A stretch of 6,861 nucleotides of DNA from contig JAAVAG010000173.1 in NCBI GenBank assembly GCA_014804185.1, positions 1 through 6,861 on the forward strand, written 5' to 3'. Position numbers and translations under genes: made by a program. Origin of the DNA: Lachnospiraceae bacterium. GTDB lineage: Bacteria > Bacillota > Clostridia > Lachnospirales > Lachnospiraceae. Below are positions 1-6,546 of the stretch, piece after piece (within the stretch, counting starts at the first letter, position 1; the number at the start of each line of letters is the position of its first letter). The notes under the pieces are model-generated. The model worked only from the letters and a program-made list of their open reading frames with translations, was not told the origin of the DNA and searched no databases.

Positions 1-523
1 TATGCTTGTCAACAGCGCGGGATACGGTCTTATGGGGGCCGTGGAGGATCTGGATCTGGAGGAACAGCTCGGCATGCTCACCACAAACTGTGAGGCGCTG
101 ACGCGGCTGACCTGCCTGTGCCTGCCCTATATGCGAAGAAACAGCCGTATTATCAATATGGCGTCCAGCGCTGGCTTTATACCCAGAGCCGGCTTTGCGG
201 TGTATGCCGCCACAAAAGCTTATGTGCTTCGCTTTTCCAGGGCGCTGAACGAGGAACTGCGCTACCGGAGTATCTATGTGACGGCGGTGTGTCCCGGACC
301 GGTGGACACGGAGTTTTTTGAGACGGCGGATCAATACGGAACAGATCTGGGGATAAACCGAAGATCTATGGCGCAGCCGGAGCCGGTGGTGGAAAAGGCC
401 CTGCGGGATTCGTATCTGAAAAAAGATATGTCCGTGTACAGTCTGCCTGTCAAGGCATTTCATGTACTTACCAGACTTGTTCCGCACAGGGCAATTATGG
501 CGGTGACCCGTTATATAGACTGA
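1..523 (+). CDS. Short-chain dehydrogenase/reductase (SDR), 3' part
   Basis: This is the C-terminal part of a classical SDR, a cytoplasmic NAD(P)-dependent oxidoreductase of unknown substrate. The reading frame is open at the left edge. The first ATG, at base 2, lies inside the family's NNAG-like motif (here NSAG, residues 4-7 counted from that ATG), so it is not the true start. The nucleotide-binding Rossmann start with TGxxxGxG, roughly 80 residues, must lie upstream. Visible active-site residues are the tetrad Asn (N29), Ser (S55, in MASSAG), Tyr (Y68) and Lys (K72) in YAATK. The post-catalytic CPGPVDTEF motif is at about residues 96-104, followed by a variable substrate-lid and C-terminal region. 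The gene ends with TGA, 25 bases before the next gene, and probably shares a transcript with it. The SDR assignment is firm; the substrate cannot be inferred. Confidence 0.92.
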   Translation, partial: MLVNSAGYGLMGAVEDLDLEEQLGMLTTNCEALTRLTCLCLPYMRRNSRIINMASSAGFIPRAGFAVYAATKAYVLRFSRALNEELRYRSIYVTAVCPGPVDTEFFETADQYGTDLGINRRSMAQPEPVVEKALRDSYLKKDMSVYSLPVKAFHVLTRLVPHRAIMAVTRYID

Positions 524-548
524 AAGTAAATTCGGAAGGAAGATATAG

Positions 549-1133
549 ATGAACCTGATACGCATATTCAGTGCGGACAAATATAAGGGCATGAAAAATT
601 ACCTGAACTCTCAGAAAAAGTATGAGATCCTCCGCACAATACTTTATTTTACCATATCGCTCTCTTTGTTTGCGGCCGGGTATATCACCACAAAATCAAA
701 ACTGAATCTGCTGACGATTGTGGCGGTGCTGGGCTGTCTGCCCGCCTGCAAAAGCGTGGTCGGCATGATCATGTTTCTGCGCTTTCGGAGTTTTCCGGAG
801 CAGCTGGCGGAGGAGATTGAGAAACATTCCCAGGGACTGGATACGCTCTATGATATGGTATTTACCACATATGAGAAAAATTATCACATCTCTCACATTG
901 CACTGCGGGGAAATACGGTAGTCTGCTATACCTGCCAGGAGAAGATGGACGAGAATGCCTGTATCAGGCATCTGAGCGATACGCTTGCGCTGGACGGGAC
1001 GAAAAATATCTCGTTTAAGATTTTCCGGGATCTGGACAAATACACCGCCCGTCTGGATCAGCTGAGGGAACTGGAGGACGATAAAACGCTGAATGCGGCG
1101 GTGAAGAAGACATTGCTCAGCATCGCGCTGTGA
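549..1133 (+). CDS. Uncharacterised two-helix membrane protein
   Basis: I do not recognise a named family for this 194-residue protein. Two hydrophobic stretches, about residues 29-47 and 53-77, form a likely membrane hairpin. The N-terminus is rich in Lys and Arg (K11, K13, K16, K23, K24, R29), and FRFR-like basic residues follow the second helix (R78, R80). The positive-inside rule therefore puts both ends in the cytoplasm. The remaining 115 or so residues look like a soluble mixed alpha/beta domain, with a predicted helix at about 82-110, strand-like stretches around 113-128 and 152-160, and a charged helical tail. Cysteines occur at 63 and 67 (within the second helix), 126, 129 and 138. 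The 63/67 pair (CLPAC) and C126-x-x-C129 are the only motif-like features, and neither proves metal binding. A GGAAGGA ribosome site at 534-540 supports the ATG. It sits between the SDR gene and the pseudouridine synthase with short gaps, so co-transcription is likely. Confidence 0.8.
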   Translation: MNLIRIFSADKYKGMKNYLNSQKKYEILRTILYFTISLSLFAAGYITTKSKLNLLTIVAVLGCLPACKSVVGMIMFLRFRSFPEQLAEEIEKHSQGLDTLYDMVFTTYEKNYHISHIALRGNTVVCYTCQEKMDENACIRHLSDTLALDGTKNISFKIFRDLDKYTARLDQLRELEDDKTLNAAVKKTLLSIAL

Positions 1134-1145
1134 CGGAGGAAAGAT

Positions 1146-2189
1146 ATGCAGTCATTTCAGATAGGTCCCAATGAGGCGGGACAGAGATTTGATAAATTTC
1201 TGCGGAAGTTTCTGCCGGCGGCATCCGGCGGATTTTTGTACAAAATGCTGCGGAAAAAGAATATTATCCTGAACGGTAAAAAGGCGGAAGGCGGGGAACT
1301 GCTTCAGATCGGAGATCAGGTCTCCGTCTTTTTTTCGGACGAGACGTTTCTGAAGTTCAGGGGAAATCCCAGCCCGGCCGATGGCGCGGATCCGGAAAAC
1401 AGAGGAGAAAAAAAGCAGGAGCAGATCCGGGAGTATGAGCGTGCCTTCCGTCAGCTGAAAGGAATTGAGATTCTGTATGAGGATGATAACGTGATCTTTC
1501 TGAACAAGCCGGCGGGAATCCTTTCGCAGAAAGCCGGCGCGGAGGATCTGTCCCTGAATGAATGGCTGATCGGATATCTGCTGAAAGAGGGCAGGCTGAC
1601 GGAGCAGGCTCTTCAAACCTTTAAACCTTCGGTGTGCAACCGGCTGGACCGCAATACCGGCGGTATCGTGCTGTGTGGGAAATCGCTGACGGGCAGCCGC
1701 GAATTAAACAGGCTGATCAGAGAGCGCTGTGTGAAAAAATTTTATCGGACGTTTGTAAAGGGAGAGATCCGTGAAGGGGCTCACGTCAGAGGGATCCTGC
1801 ATAAAGATGAACTCACCAACCGCGTAACGGTTTCTGAGTTTCCGGATGGAAAAGCGGAGAATGGGGCCGTCATTGAGACGGTTTATGAGCCGGTTCGGGT
1901 ATTTTCTGACAGAACCTGTCTGGATGTAGAACTGATCACGGGTAAATCCCATCAGATCCGTGCGCATCTTGCCGCCATAGGCCATCCGGTTCTGGGTGAT
2001 CCCAAGTACGGAGACGAGGCATGGAACGAGTTATACCGCAGCAGATACGGGGTACACTGGCAGCTTCTGTATGCCAGCCGCATTACATTTCCGTTCGTTA
2101 CTGGGCCTCTGGAGAATTTGAGCGGCCGGAGTTTCACCGCCGCGCTGCCGGAAATTTATTCCAGGCTGATGAGGGAAAGCGGAAAATGA
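1146..2189 (+). CDS. RluA-family 23S rRNA pseudouridine synthase with S4 domain
   Basis: The protein converts specific uridines, probably in large-subunit rRNA, to pseudouridine, and it acts in the cytoplasm. At 347 residues it fits RluC/RluD-type enzymes. An N-terminal S4 RNA-binding domain spans about residues 12-63 (RFDKFLRKFL start, IILNGKK core, GDQV end). A charged linker at about 72-100 leads into the catalytic domain. Visible catalytic-domain motifs are NKPAG (120-124), the catalytic-loop RLD with the nucleophilic aspartate D168 in CNRLDRNTGG, TGKSHQIRAHLA (265-276) and GHPVLGDPKYG (279-289). The family's usual D-x-T-S-G end of the catalytic motif reads N-T-G-G here. The ATG follows a strong CGGAGGA site at 1134-1140, directly after the stop of the membrane-protein gene. 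I cannot decide between RluC-like and RluD-like target sites from sequence alone, so no symbol is given. Confidence 0.94.
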   Translation: MQSFQIGPNEAGQRFDKFLRKFLPAASGGFLYKMLRKKNIILNGKKAEGGELLQIGDQVSVFFSDETFLKFRGNPSPADGADPENRGEKKQEQIREYERAFRQLKGIEILYEDDNVIFLNKPAGILSQKAGAEDLSLNEWLIGYLLKEGRLTEQALQTFKPSVCNRLDRNTGGIVLCGKSLTGSRELNRLIRERCVKKFYRTFVKGEIREGAHVRGILHKDELTNRVTVSEFPDGKAENGAVIETVYEPVRVFSDRTCLDVELITGKSHQIRAHLAAIGHPVLGDPKYGDEAWNELYRSRYGVHWQLLYASRITFPFVTGPLENLSGRSFTAALPEIYSRLMRESGK

Positions 2190-2200
2190 CGGACAAACAG

Positions 2201-2229
2201 TTGAAAAATGTGATGCAGTTCATTATAAT
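2201..2229 (+). promoter_or_regulatory. Vegetative promoter for recU-his operon
   Basis: A TTGAAA -35 box (2201-2206) and a perfect TATAAT -10 box (2224-2229) are separated by the optimal 17 bases. Together they match 11 of 12 positions of the sigma-70/sigma-A consensus. They lie in the only sizeable gap of the window, just after the pseudouridine synthase stop. The RNA would start near 2236-2237, about 33 bases before the recU GTG. That leader is too short for a T-box or riboswitch. A small ATGA-AG-TCAT dyad (2233-2242) overlaps the expected start point. The call rests on motif and position only. Confidence 0.75.
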
Positions 2230-2258
2230 AGGATGAAGTCATTTATCAGAGGGCAGAT

Positions 2259-2267
2259 GGGAGAGGA
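2259..2267 (+). promoter_or_regulatory. Ribosome binding site that fixes the recU GTG start
   Basis: A purine-rich GGGAGAGGA stretch precedes the GTG at 2270. No ATG, GTG or TTG that would make a better RecU start lies between this GTG and the in-frame stop at 2234-2236. GTG is therefore the best start even though the downstream end of the site is close to it. The resulting N-terminus, MATWNSRG, leads straight into the conserved RecU core. Confidence 0.55.
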
Positions 2268-2269
2268 AA

Positions 2270-2803
2270 GTGGCTACATGGAATTCCAGAGGTCTGCGGG
2301 GCTCTACCCTGGAAGATCTGATCAATCGCACAAATGAGAAATATCGTGAGGGCGGACTGGCACTGATACAGAAAATTCCCACGCCAATTACCCCGATCAA
2401 GATAGACAAGGAGCGCCATCAAATCACTCTGGCATATTTTGAGCAGAAAAGTACAGTGGACTATATCGGTGTGGCGCAGGGCATTCCGGTCTGTTTTGAC
2501 GCCAAAGAATGCGCCAGCGATACGTTTGCCCTTCAGAATATACATGAGCATCAGGTGAAGTTTATGGAGGCCTTTGAAAAGCAGGACGGAGTCGCGTTTT
2601 TTCTGATCTATTATACTGCCAGGAATATTTTTTATTATCTTCCTTATGAAATGCTGCGCTTTTTCTGGGACAGAGCGGCGCAGGGCGGCAGAAAAAGCTT
2701 TCGCTATGAAGAACTGAACCCGGCATACCTGCTTCCGCAAAAAGGAGGCATTCTGGTTCCTTATCTGGACATACTGAAAAAAGATCTGGAGGATCGCACA
2801 TGA
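2270..2803 (+). CDS. recU: Holliday junction resolvase RecU
   Basis: RecU is a dimeric, metal-dependent endonuclease of Firmicutes. It cleaves four-way DNA junctions in recombination and chromosome segregation and also modulates RecA. The 177-residue product carries the family core: the N-terminal NSRG...TLEDLIN segment with E15, then STVDYIG with D64, then CFDAKEC with D77 and K79. These match the B. subtilis metal and catalytic residues D88, E101 and K103 in order and spacing, with Asp in place of Glu at the second site. Further RecU marks are LQNIHEHQ (88-95), FWDRA and the GGRKS-like turn near 138-141. It lacks the roughly 30-residue N-terminal extension of the B. subtilis protein, so it starts directly at the core. 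The start is GTG. The stop overlaps the hisZ start as ATGA, so it appears to be the first gene of the his operon. Confidence 0.95.
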   Translation: MATWNSRGLRGSTLEDLINRTNEKYREGGLALIQKIPTPITPIKIDKERHQITLAYFEQKSTVDYIGVAQGIPVCFDAKECASDTFALQNIHEHQVKFMEAFEKQDGVAFFLIYYTARNIFYYLPYEMLRFFWDRAAQGGRKSFRYEELNPAYLLPQKGGILVPYLDILKKDLEDRT

Positions 2804-3915
2804 ATCATAAACTTTTGCATACACCGGAGGGAGTCAGGGATATTTACGGCGCGGAGTACGCGCGCAAGCTGGCGGTGGAGCATCTGCTTCAACATGAGGT
2901 CAGGCTCTATGGATTTGAGGATATCCAGACCCCTACTTTTGAATATTTTGATGTGTTTTCCCGGGAGATCGGCACAACGGCCTCAAAAGAACTCTATAAA
3001 TTCTTTGACAAGGAAGGGGAAACACTGGTCTTAAGACCGGATTTTACGCCGTCCATCGCGCGGTGCGCCTCCAAATATTTTATGGAAGAAAATATTCCCA
3101 TCCGCTTCAGTTATCTTGGCAATACTTTCACAAACACGCTGGGACTTCAGGGCAAATGGAAAGAGGTAACGCAGATGGGAGCCGAACTGATCGGAGATGA
3201 GTCTGTGGAAGCGGATGCGGAGATGATCAGCCTGGTCATCAAAGCACTGAAAAGCACAGGGCTGACCCGATTCCAGATCAGCATCGGACAGGTGGAATAT
3301 TTTAAGGGACTTTGCGAGGAGGCAGGGCTGGACGAGGAAACGGAACTGGAGCTGCGGGAGTGTATCTCGGCCAAAAACCTGTTTGCCGCGGAAGATCTGC
3401 TGCTGCAGAAAAACGTGGAGGATGCGCGCAGGGAAGTTCTGCTGAAAACCGCGGATATGTTTGGCGGCATCGAATTTCTGGAGGCAGCGGCAAGGGAAGT
3501 TCACAATGAGCGATCTCTTCAGGCGCTCCGGCGCCTTGAGAGGCTTTATGAGGTTCTGAAGCTGTATGGCTGTGAGGCATATGTGTCCTTTGATCTGGGA
3601 ATGCTCAGCAAATACAGATATTATACCGGCATCATATTTAAGGGTTACGCCTATGGGATCGGCAATGCCGTAGCCAGGGGCGGCCGCTATGACGCGCTGC
3701 TTCAGCACTTCGGAAAGACGGCCCCGGCAATCGGCTTTATGATCGTCATCGACGATCTGCTGGAAGCATTGTCCCGGCAAAAAGTAAAGATTCAGATTCC
3801 GGAGGAGAAGAGAAAACTCATCTGGCAGGAGGGGTGCTATGAGCAGACGCTGCGGGAGGCATGCCGCCTGCGGGAGCAGGGCATCCCGGTGATTCTGGAA
3901 AAAGCCCAGGACTGA
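2800..3915 (+). CDS. hisZ: ATP phosphoribosyltransferase regulatory subunit HisZ
   Basis: HisZ is a catalytically inactive histidyl-tRNA synthetase paralogue. It binds short-form HisG, completes the ATP phosphoribosyltransferase and gives it histidine feedback control. The class II synthetase-like fold is visible: TPEGVRDIYG (8-17), QTPTFEYFD (43-51), motif-2-like LRPDFTPSIAR (78-88), VTQMGAEL (123-130), YYTGIIF (274-280) and motif-3-like GGRYDALL (294-301). The segment MLSKYRYYT (268-276) stands where true HisRS has the RGLDYY signature with its catalytic Arg, so aminoacylation is not expected. The ATG overlaps the recU stop (ATGA) and has a GGAGGA site at 2788-2793. The protein ends at 371 residues, soon after GIPVILEKAQD. 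From memory, several clostridial relatives continue for some 30-50 residues, so the C-terminus may be shortened. hisG follows after 30 bases. Confidence 0.94.
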   Translation: MNHKLLHTPEGVRDIYGAEYARKLAVEHLLQHEVRLYGFEDIQTPTFEYFDVFSREIGTTASKELYKFFDKEGETLVLRPDFTPSIARCASKYFMEENIPIRFSYLGNTFTNTLGLQGKWKEVTQMGAELIGDESVEADAEMISLVIKALKSTGLTRFQISIGQVEYFKGLCEEAGLDEETELELRECISAKNLFAAEDLLLQKNVEDARREVLLKTADMFGGIEFLEAAAREVHNERSLQALRRLERLYEVLKLYGCEAYVSFDLGMLSKYRYYTGIIFKGYAYGIGNAVARGGRYDALLQHFGKTAPAIGFMIVIDDLLEALSRQKVKIQIPEEKRKLIWQEGCYEQTLREACRLREQGIPVILEKAQD

Positions 3916-3945
3916 CACAAGGTGGAATAGATTACAGGTGTAAAA

Positions 3946-4596
3946 ATGAGTGAAGAGAGATATCTGACGTTTGCCCTGACGAAAGGCAGACTTGCGGAAC
4001 AGACGATGGAACTGCTGGGAAAGCTGGGTGTGACCTGCAGGGAAATGAATGATAAGCATACCAGGAAACTGATTTTTGTAAATGAGGAGCGAAAGCTGAA
4101 GTTTTTTCTGGCCAAAGGCCCCGATGTTCCTACCTATGTGGAATACGGCGCGGCAGATCTGGGCGTGGTGGGAAAAGACACGATCATGGAAGAGAACCGC
4201 AGAGTTTATGAGGTGTTGGATCTGGGATTCGGCAGGTGCCGCATGTGTGTATGCGGCCCTGAGCATGCGGAGGAACTTTTAAAACACCATGAACGGATCC
4301 GTGTTGCAAGCAAATATCCGGGCATCGCCAAGGATTACTTTTATAATAAAAAGCATCAGACCGTGGATATCATCAAGCTGAACGGCTCCGTAGAACTCGG
4401 TCCTCTGGTAGGGCTGTCGGATGTGATTGTGGACATTGTGGAGACCGGTTCCACACTGCACGAAAACGGGCTGCGGGTGCTGGAGGAAATCTGTCCCCTG
4501 TCCGCCCGCATCATTGTGAATCAGGTAAGCATGCAGATGGAAACCACGCGGATCAGAGAACTGATTTCCGCACTTAAAAATGGAGGACTGATATGA
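3946..4596 (+). CDS. hisG: ATP phosphoribosyltransferase catalytic subunit, short form (HisG-S)
   Basis: HisG condenses ATP with PRPP to phosphoribosyl-ATP, the committed step of histidine synthesis. With 216 residues it is the short form, which lacks the C-terminal regulatory ACT-like domain and needs HisZ; hisZ is the gene directly upstream. Visible motifs are the N-terminal LTKGRL (11-16), the GPDVPTYVEYGAADLG stretch (58-73), SKYPGIAKDYF (122-132) and the PRPP-binding loop DIVETGSTLHENGL (163-176). The start codon follows an AGGTG site at 3936-3940 with a 5-base spacer. This site is weaker than those of the neighbouring genes, so output may depend partly on ribosomes arriving from hisZ. 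The stop overlaps the hisD start as ATGA. Length and motifs look intact. Confidence 0.97.
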   Translation: MSEERYLTFALTKGRLAEQTMELLGKLGVTCREMNDKHTRKLIFVNEERKLKFFLAKGPDVPTYVEYGAADLGVVGKDTIMEENRRVYEVLDLGFGRCRMCVCGPEHAEELLKHHERIRVASKYPGIAKDYFYNKKHQTVDIIKLNGSVELGPLVGLSDVIVDIVETGSTLHENGLRVLEEICPLSARIIVNQVSMQMETTRIRELISALKNGGLI

Positions 4597-5885
4597 GAAT
4601 TGTAACCCTGACAGAAGAGACGAAAACAGACGTTTTGGAAAAGCTTTTGCAGCGAAGCCCCGATCACTACGGGGAATATGAGGCTGTTGTTTCGGAGATC
4701 CTGGAAAATGTAAAAAAGGACAGAGATCAGGCAGTATTTGCCTACACAAAGAAATTTGATAAATTTGATCTGAATGCGGATAATATCAAAGTGACCAGGG
4801 AGGAAATACAGGAGGCATACCAAAAACTGGATGCCGGTCTGGTCGAAGTTATTCGAAAATCTGCGGAGAATATCCGCTCGTATCACACAAAGCAGCTTCG
4901 GACAAGCTGGTTTGAGCCGAAAGCGGACGGAAGCATACTTGGCATGAAATTTACCCCGATTTCCAGGGCAGGCGTGTATGTTCCCGGTGGAAAGGCCGCG
5001 TATCCGTCAAGCGTTCTGATGAATGTCATCCCGGCAAAAGTAGCCGGGGTGGAACGTATTGTTATGACAACCCCCTGCAACAGGGAAGGCAAAATCAACC
5101 CCGGCACGCTGGCCGCCGCCGATATTGCGGGTGTAGACGAGATTTACAGGATAGGCGGAGCCCAGGCCATCGCTGCTCTTGCGTTTGGCACGGAGTCCGT
5201 TCCTAAGGTAGATAAGATCACAGGTCCGGGCAATATTTTCGTGGCTCTTGCGAAAAAGGCGGTATACGGCCATGTCAGCATAGATTCCATCGCAGGCCCC
5301 AGCGAGATTCTGGTGCTGGCGGATGAGACAGCCGACCCGCGCTACGTGGCGGCGGACCTGCTGTCTCAGGCGGAACACGATGAACTGGCGTCCGCTATCC
5401 TGATCACCACCTCCGCCAGGCTGGCAGAGGATGTATCAAAACAGGCAGAGATGTTTATCCGAAAACTTCCCAGAGCCGGGATTATTGAGACATCTCTGGA
5501 AAATTACGGATATATATTGGTTGCGGAAAATATGGAAAGCGCCATAGAAGCTGCGAATGAAATTGCGTCCGAGCACCTGGAAATCCTGACGGAAAATCCT
5601 TTTGATATTATGACAAAAATAAAAAATGCGGGAGCGATCTTCCTGGGAGAGTATTCCTCTGAACCGCTGGGGGATTATTTCGCCGGGCCCAATCATATTC
5701 TTCCCACAAACGGGACGGCCAAGTTTTTCTCTCCTCTGAACGTGGATGACTTTATCAAGAGAACCAGTATTATATCTTATTCCAGACAGGCTCTTGAGAA
5801 AGTACATAAGGATATTGAACTTTTTGCGGAGAGCGAGGGACTATTCGCCCATGCAAATTCCGTTCGGGTCAGATTTGAAGAGTAG
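4593..5885 (+). CDS. hisD: Histidinol dehydrogenase HisD
   Basis: HisD is a zinc-dependent, NAD-linked enzyme that oxidises L-histidinol to L-histidinal and then to L-histidine, the last two steps of the pathway. The 430-residue length is normal. All known active-site residues are present at the positions expected from the E. coli enzyme: zinc ligands Q259 and H262 (SQAEHDE), D361 (GDYFAGPNH) and H420 (LFAHANS), and the general acid/base pair E327-H328 (ASEHLE). Other family signatures are RAGVYVPGGKAAYPSS (125-140), GGAQAIAALAFGT (188-200), KITGPGN (208-214) and SIAGPSEI (232-239). The start overlaps the hisG stop (ATGA) behind a GGAGG site at 4582-4586, which suggests translational coupling. 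A 62-base gap with no terminator-like hairpin separates it from hisB. hisC, often placed between hisD and hisB, is absent here. Confidence 0.98.
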   Translation: MRIVTLTEETKTDVLEKLLQRSPDHYGEYEAVVSEILENVKKDRDQAVFAYTKKFDKFDLNADNIKVTREEIQEAYQKLDAGLVEVIRKSAENIRSYHTKQLRTSWFEPKADGSILGMKFTPISRAGVYVPGGKAAYPSSVLMNVIPAKVAGVERIVMTTPCNREGKINPGTLAAADIAGVDEIYRIGGAQAIAALAFGTESVPKVDKITGPGNIFVALAKKAVYGHVSIDSIAGPSEILVLADETADPRYVAADLLSQAEHDELASAILITTSARLAEDVSKQAEMFIRKLPRAGIIETSLENYGYILVAENMESAIEAANEIASEHLEILTENPFDIMTKIKNAGAIFLGEYSSEPLGDYFAGPNHILPTNGTAKFFSPLNVDDFIKRTSIISYSRQALEKVHKDIELFAESEGLFAHANSVRVRFEE

Positions 5886-5947
5886 GAACAAAACGAAAAG
5901 GAAGAGAACCGAGGTATGGAAGAAATCACAGGACATGGAGGACAGAC

Positions 5948-6535
5948 ATGGGCAGGAGTGCGGATATAGTGCGTAAAACGCAGGAAACAGACATCAGAAT
6001 GCATCTGAACCTGGACGGAGAGGGCAGAAGTAATGTCAATACCGGCATCGGTTTTCTGGATCATATGCTTGTATGTTTTGCAAAGCACGGTTTCTTTGAT
6101 TTGGATGTTGAGGTGCAGGGGGATCTGCATGTGGACGGACATCACACGGTGGAGGATGTGGGAATTGTGCTGGGAAATGCCGTCAGGGAGGCCATAGGCG
6201 ACAAAATGGGGATGAAGCGGTACGGCTTTTTCATCCTGCCCATGGACGATGCTCTGGCTCTGTGCGCGGTGGATCTGTGCGGGCGGCCTTATTTTGTGTT
6301 TGACTGCGAGTTTCAGACTGACAGGGTGGGCGGCCTGGACACGGAACTGGTTCGCGAATTCTTTTATGCGGTATCCTACAGCGCAGGTATGAATCTGCAT
6401 ATGAGAATGCTAAGCGGCATGAATGCCCATCATATGATTGAAGCACTGTTTAAAGCATTTGCCAGGGCGCTGGACGATGCGACATCCAAAGACCCACGGA
6501 TATCCGGCGTTCTCAGCACCAAGGGAAGCTTATAA
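5948..6535 (+). CDS. hisB: Imidazoleglycerol-phosphate dehydratase HisB (monofunctional)
   Basis: HisB is a manganese enzyme that dehydrates imidazoleglycerol phosphate to imidazoleacetol phosphate, and it usually forms 24-mers. At 195 residues it is the monofunctional form without the histidinol-phosphatase half found in enterobacteria. Metal-site motifs are present: GFLDHML with H39 (35-41), DGHHTVEDVGI with H65, H66 and E69 (63-73), and NAHHMIEALFKAFARAL with H161, H162 and E165 (159-175). The N-terminal RKTQETDI and C-terminal LSTKGSL are typical. Two small departures from the usual PMDEALA...DLSGRP stretch are PMDDALA (98-104) and LCGRP (110-114). The ATG is supported by GGAGGA at 5937-5942 with a 5-base spacer. 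Upstream ATGs at 5916 and 5935 are out of frame. Confidence 0.97.
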   Translation: MGRSADIVRKTQETDIRMHLNLDGEGRSNVNTGIGFLDHMLVCFAKHGFFDLDVEVQGDLHVDGHHTVEDVGIVLGNAVREAIGDKMGMKRYGFFILPMDDALALCAVDLCGRPYFVFDCEFQTDRVGGLDTELVREFFYAVSYSAGMNLHMRMLSGMNAHHMIEALFKAFARALDDATSKDPRISGVLSTKGSL

Positions 6536-6540
6536 GGAGG
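6534..6540 (+). promoter_or_regulatory. Strong Shine-Dalgarno overlapping the hisB stop
   Basis: AAGGAGG begins within the hisB TAA (6533-6535) and sits six bases before the ATG at 6547. Termination on hisB and initiation of the next gene are therefore adjacent, which supports co-transcription and fixes the start of the truncated last gene. Confidence 0.75.
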
Positions 6541-6546
6541 ATCAGG

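Noticed and set aside
2186..2236. A 16-codon ORF (MTDKQLKNVMQFIIIG) starting in an ATGA overlap with the pseudouridine synthase stop, in frame with recU
   Set aside because: It spans the promoter boxes, so it would not be on the recU transcript, and it does not resemble the N-terminal extension of longer RecU proteins. It could be translated only from read-through RNA.
2233..2336. A short ORF starting at ATG 2233 and overlapping the recU start in another frame
   Set aside because: It has no ribosome site, and its sequence is simply the shifted recU 5' end, ending at a TGA inside recU.
2246..2824. A 192-codon minus-strand frame covering recU
   Set aside because: It covers all of recU in antisense, has no recognisable domain, and the plus strand explains the region fully.
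3031..4266. A 411-codon open frame on the minus strand across hisZ and hisG
   Set aside because: It lies opposite two unmistakable conserved genes. Its product is a Leu/Phe/His/Gln-rich mixture without motifs, as expected for the antisense of codon-biased genes.
5886..5947. Possible terminator or small gene in the hisD-hisB gap
   Set aside because: The gap is purine-rich with no hairpin plus T-run. The short ORF from ATG 5916 is out of frame with hisB and has no good ribosome site.
5746..5976. A 76-codon plus-strand frame across the hisD end and hisB start
   Set aside because: It is a shifted reading of the conserved hisD C-terminus, with no motif of its own.
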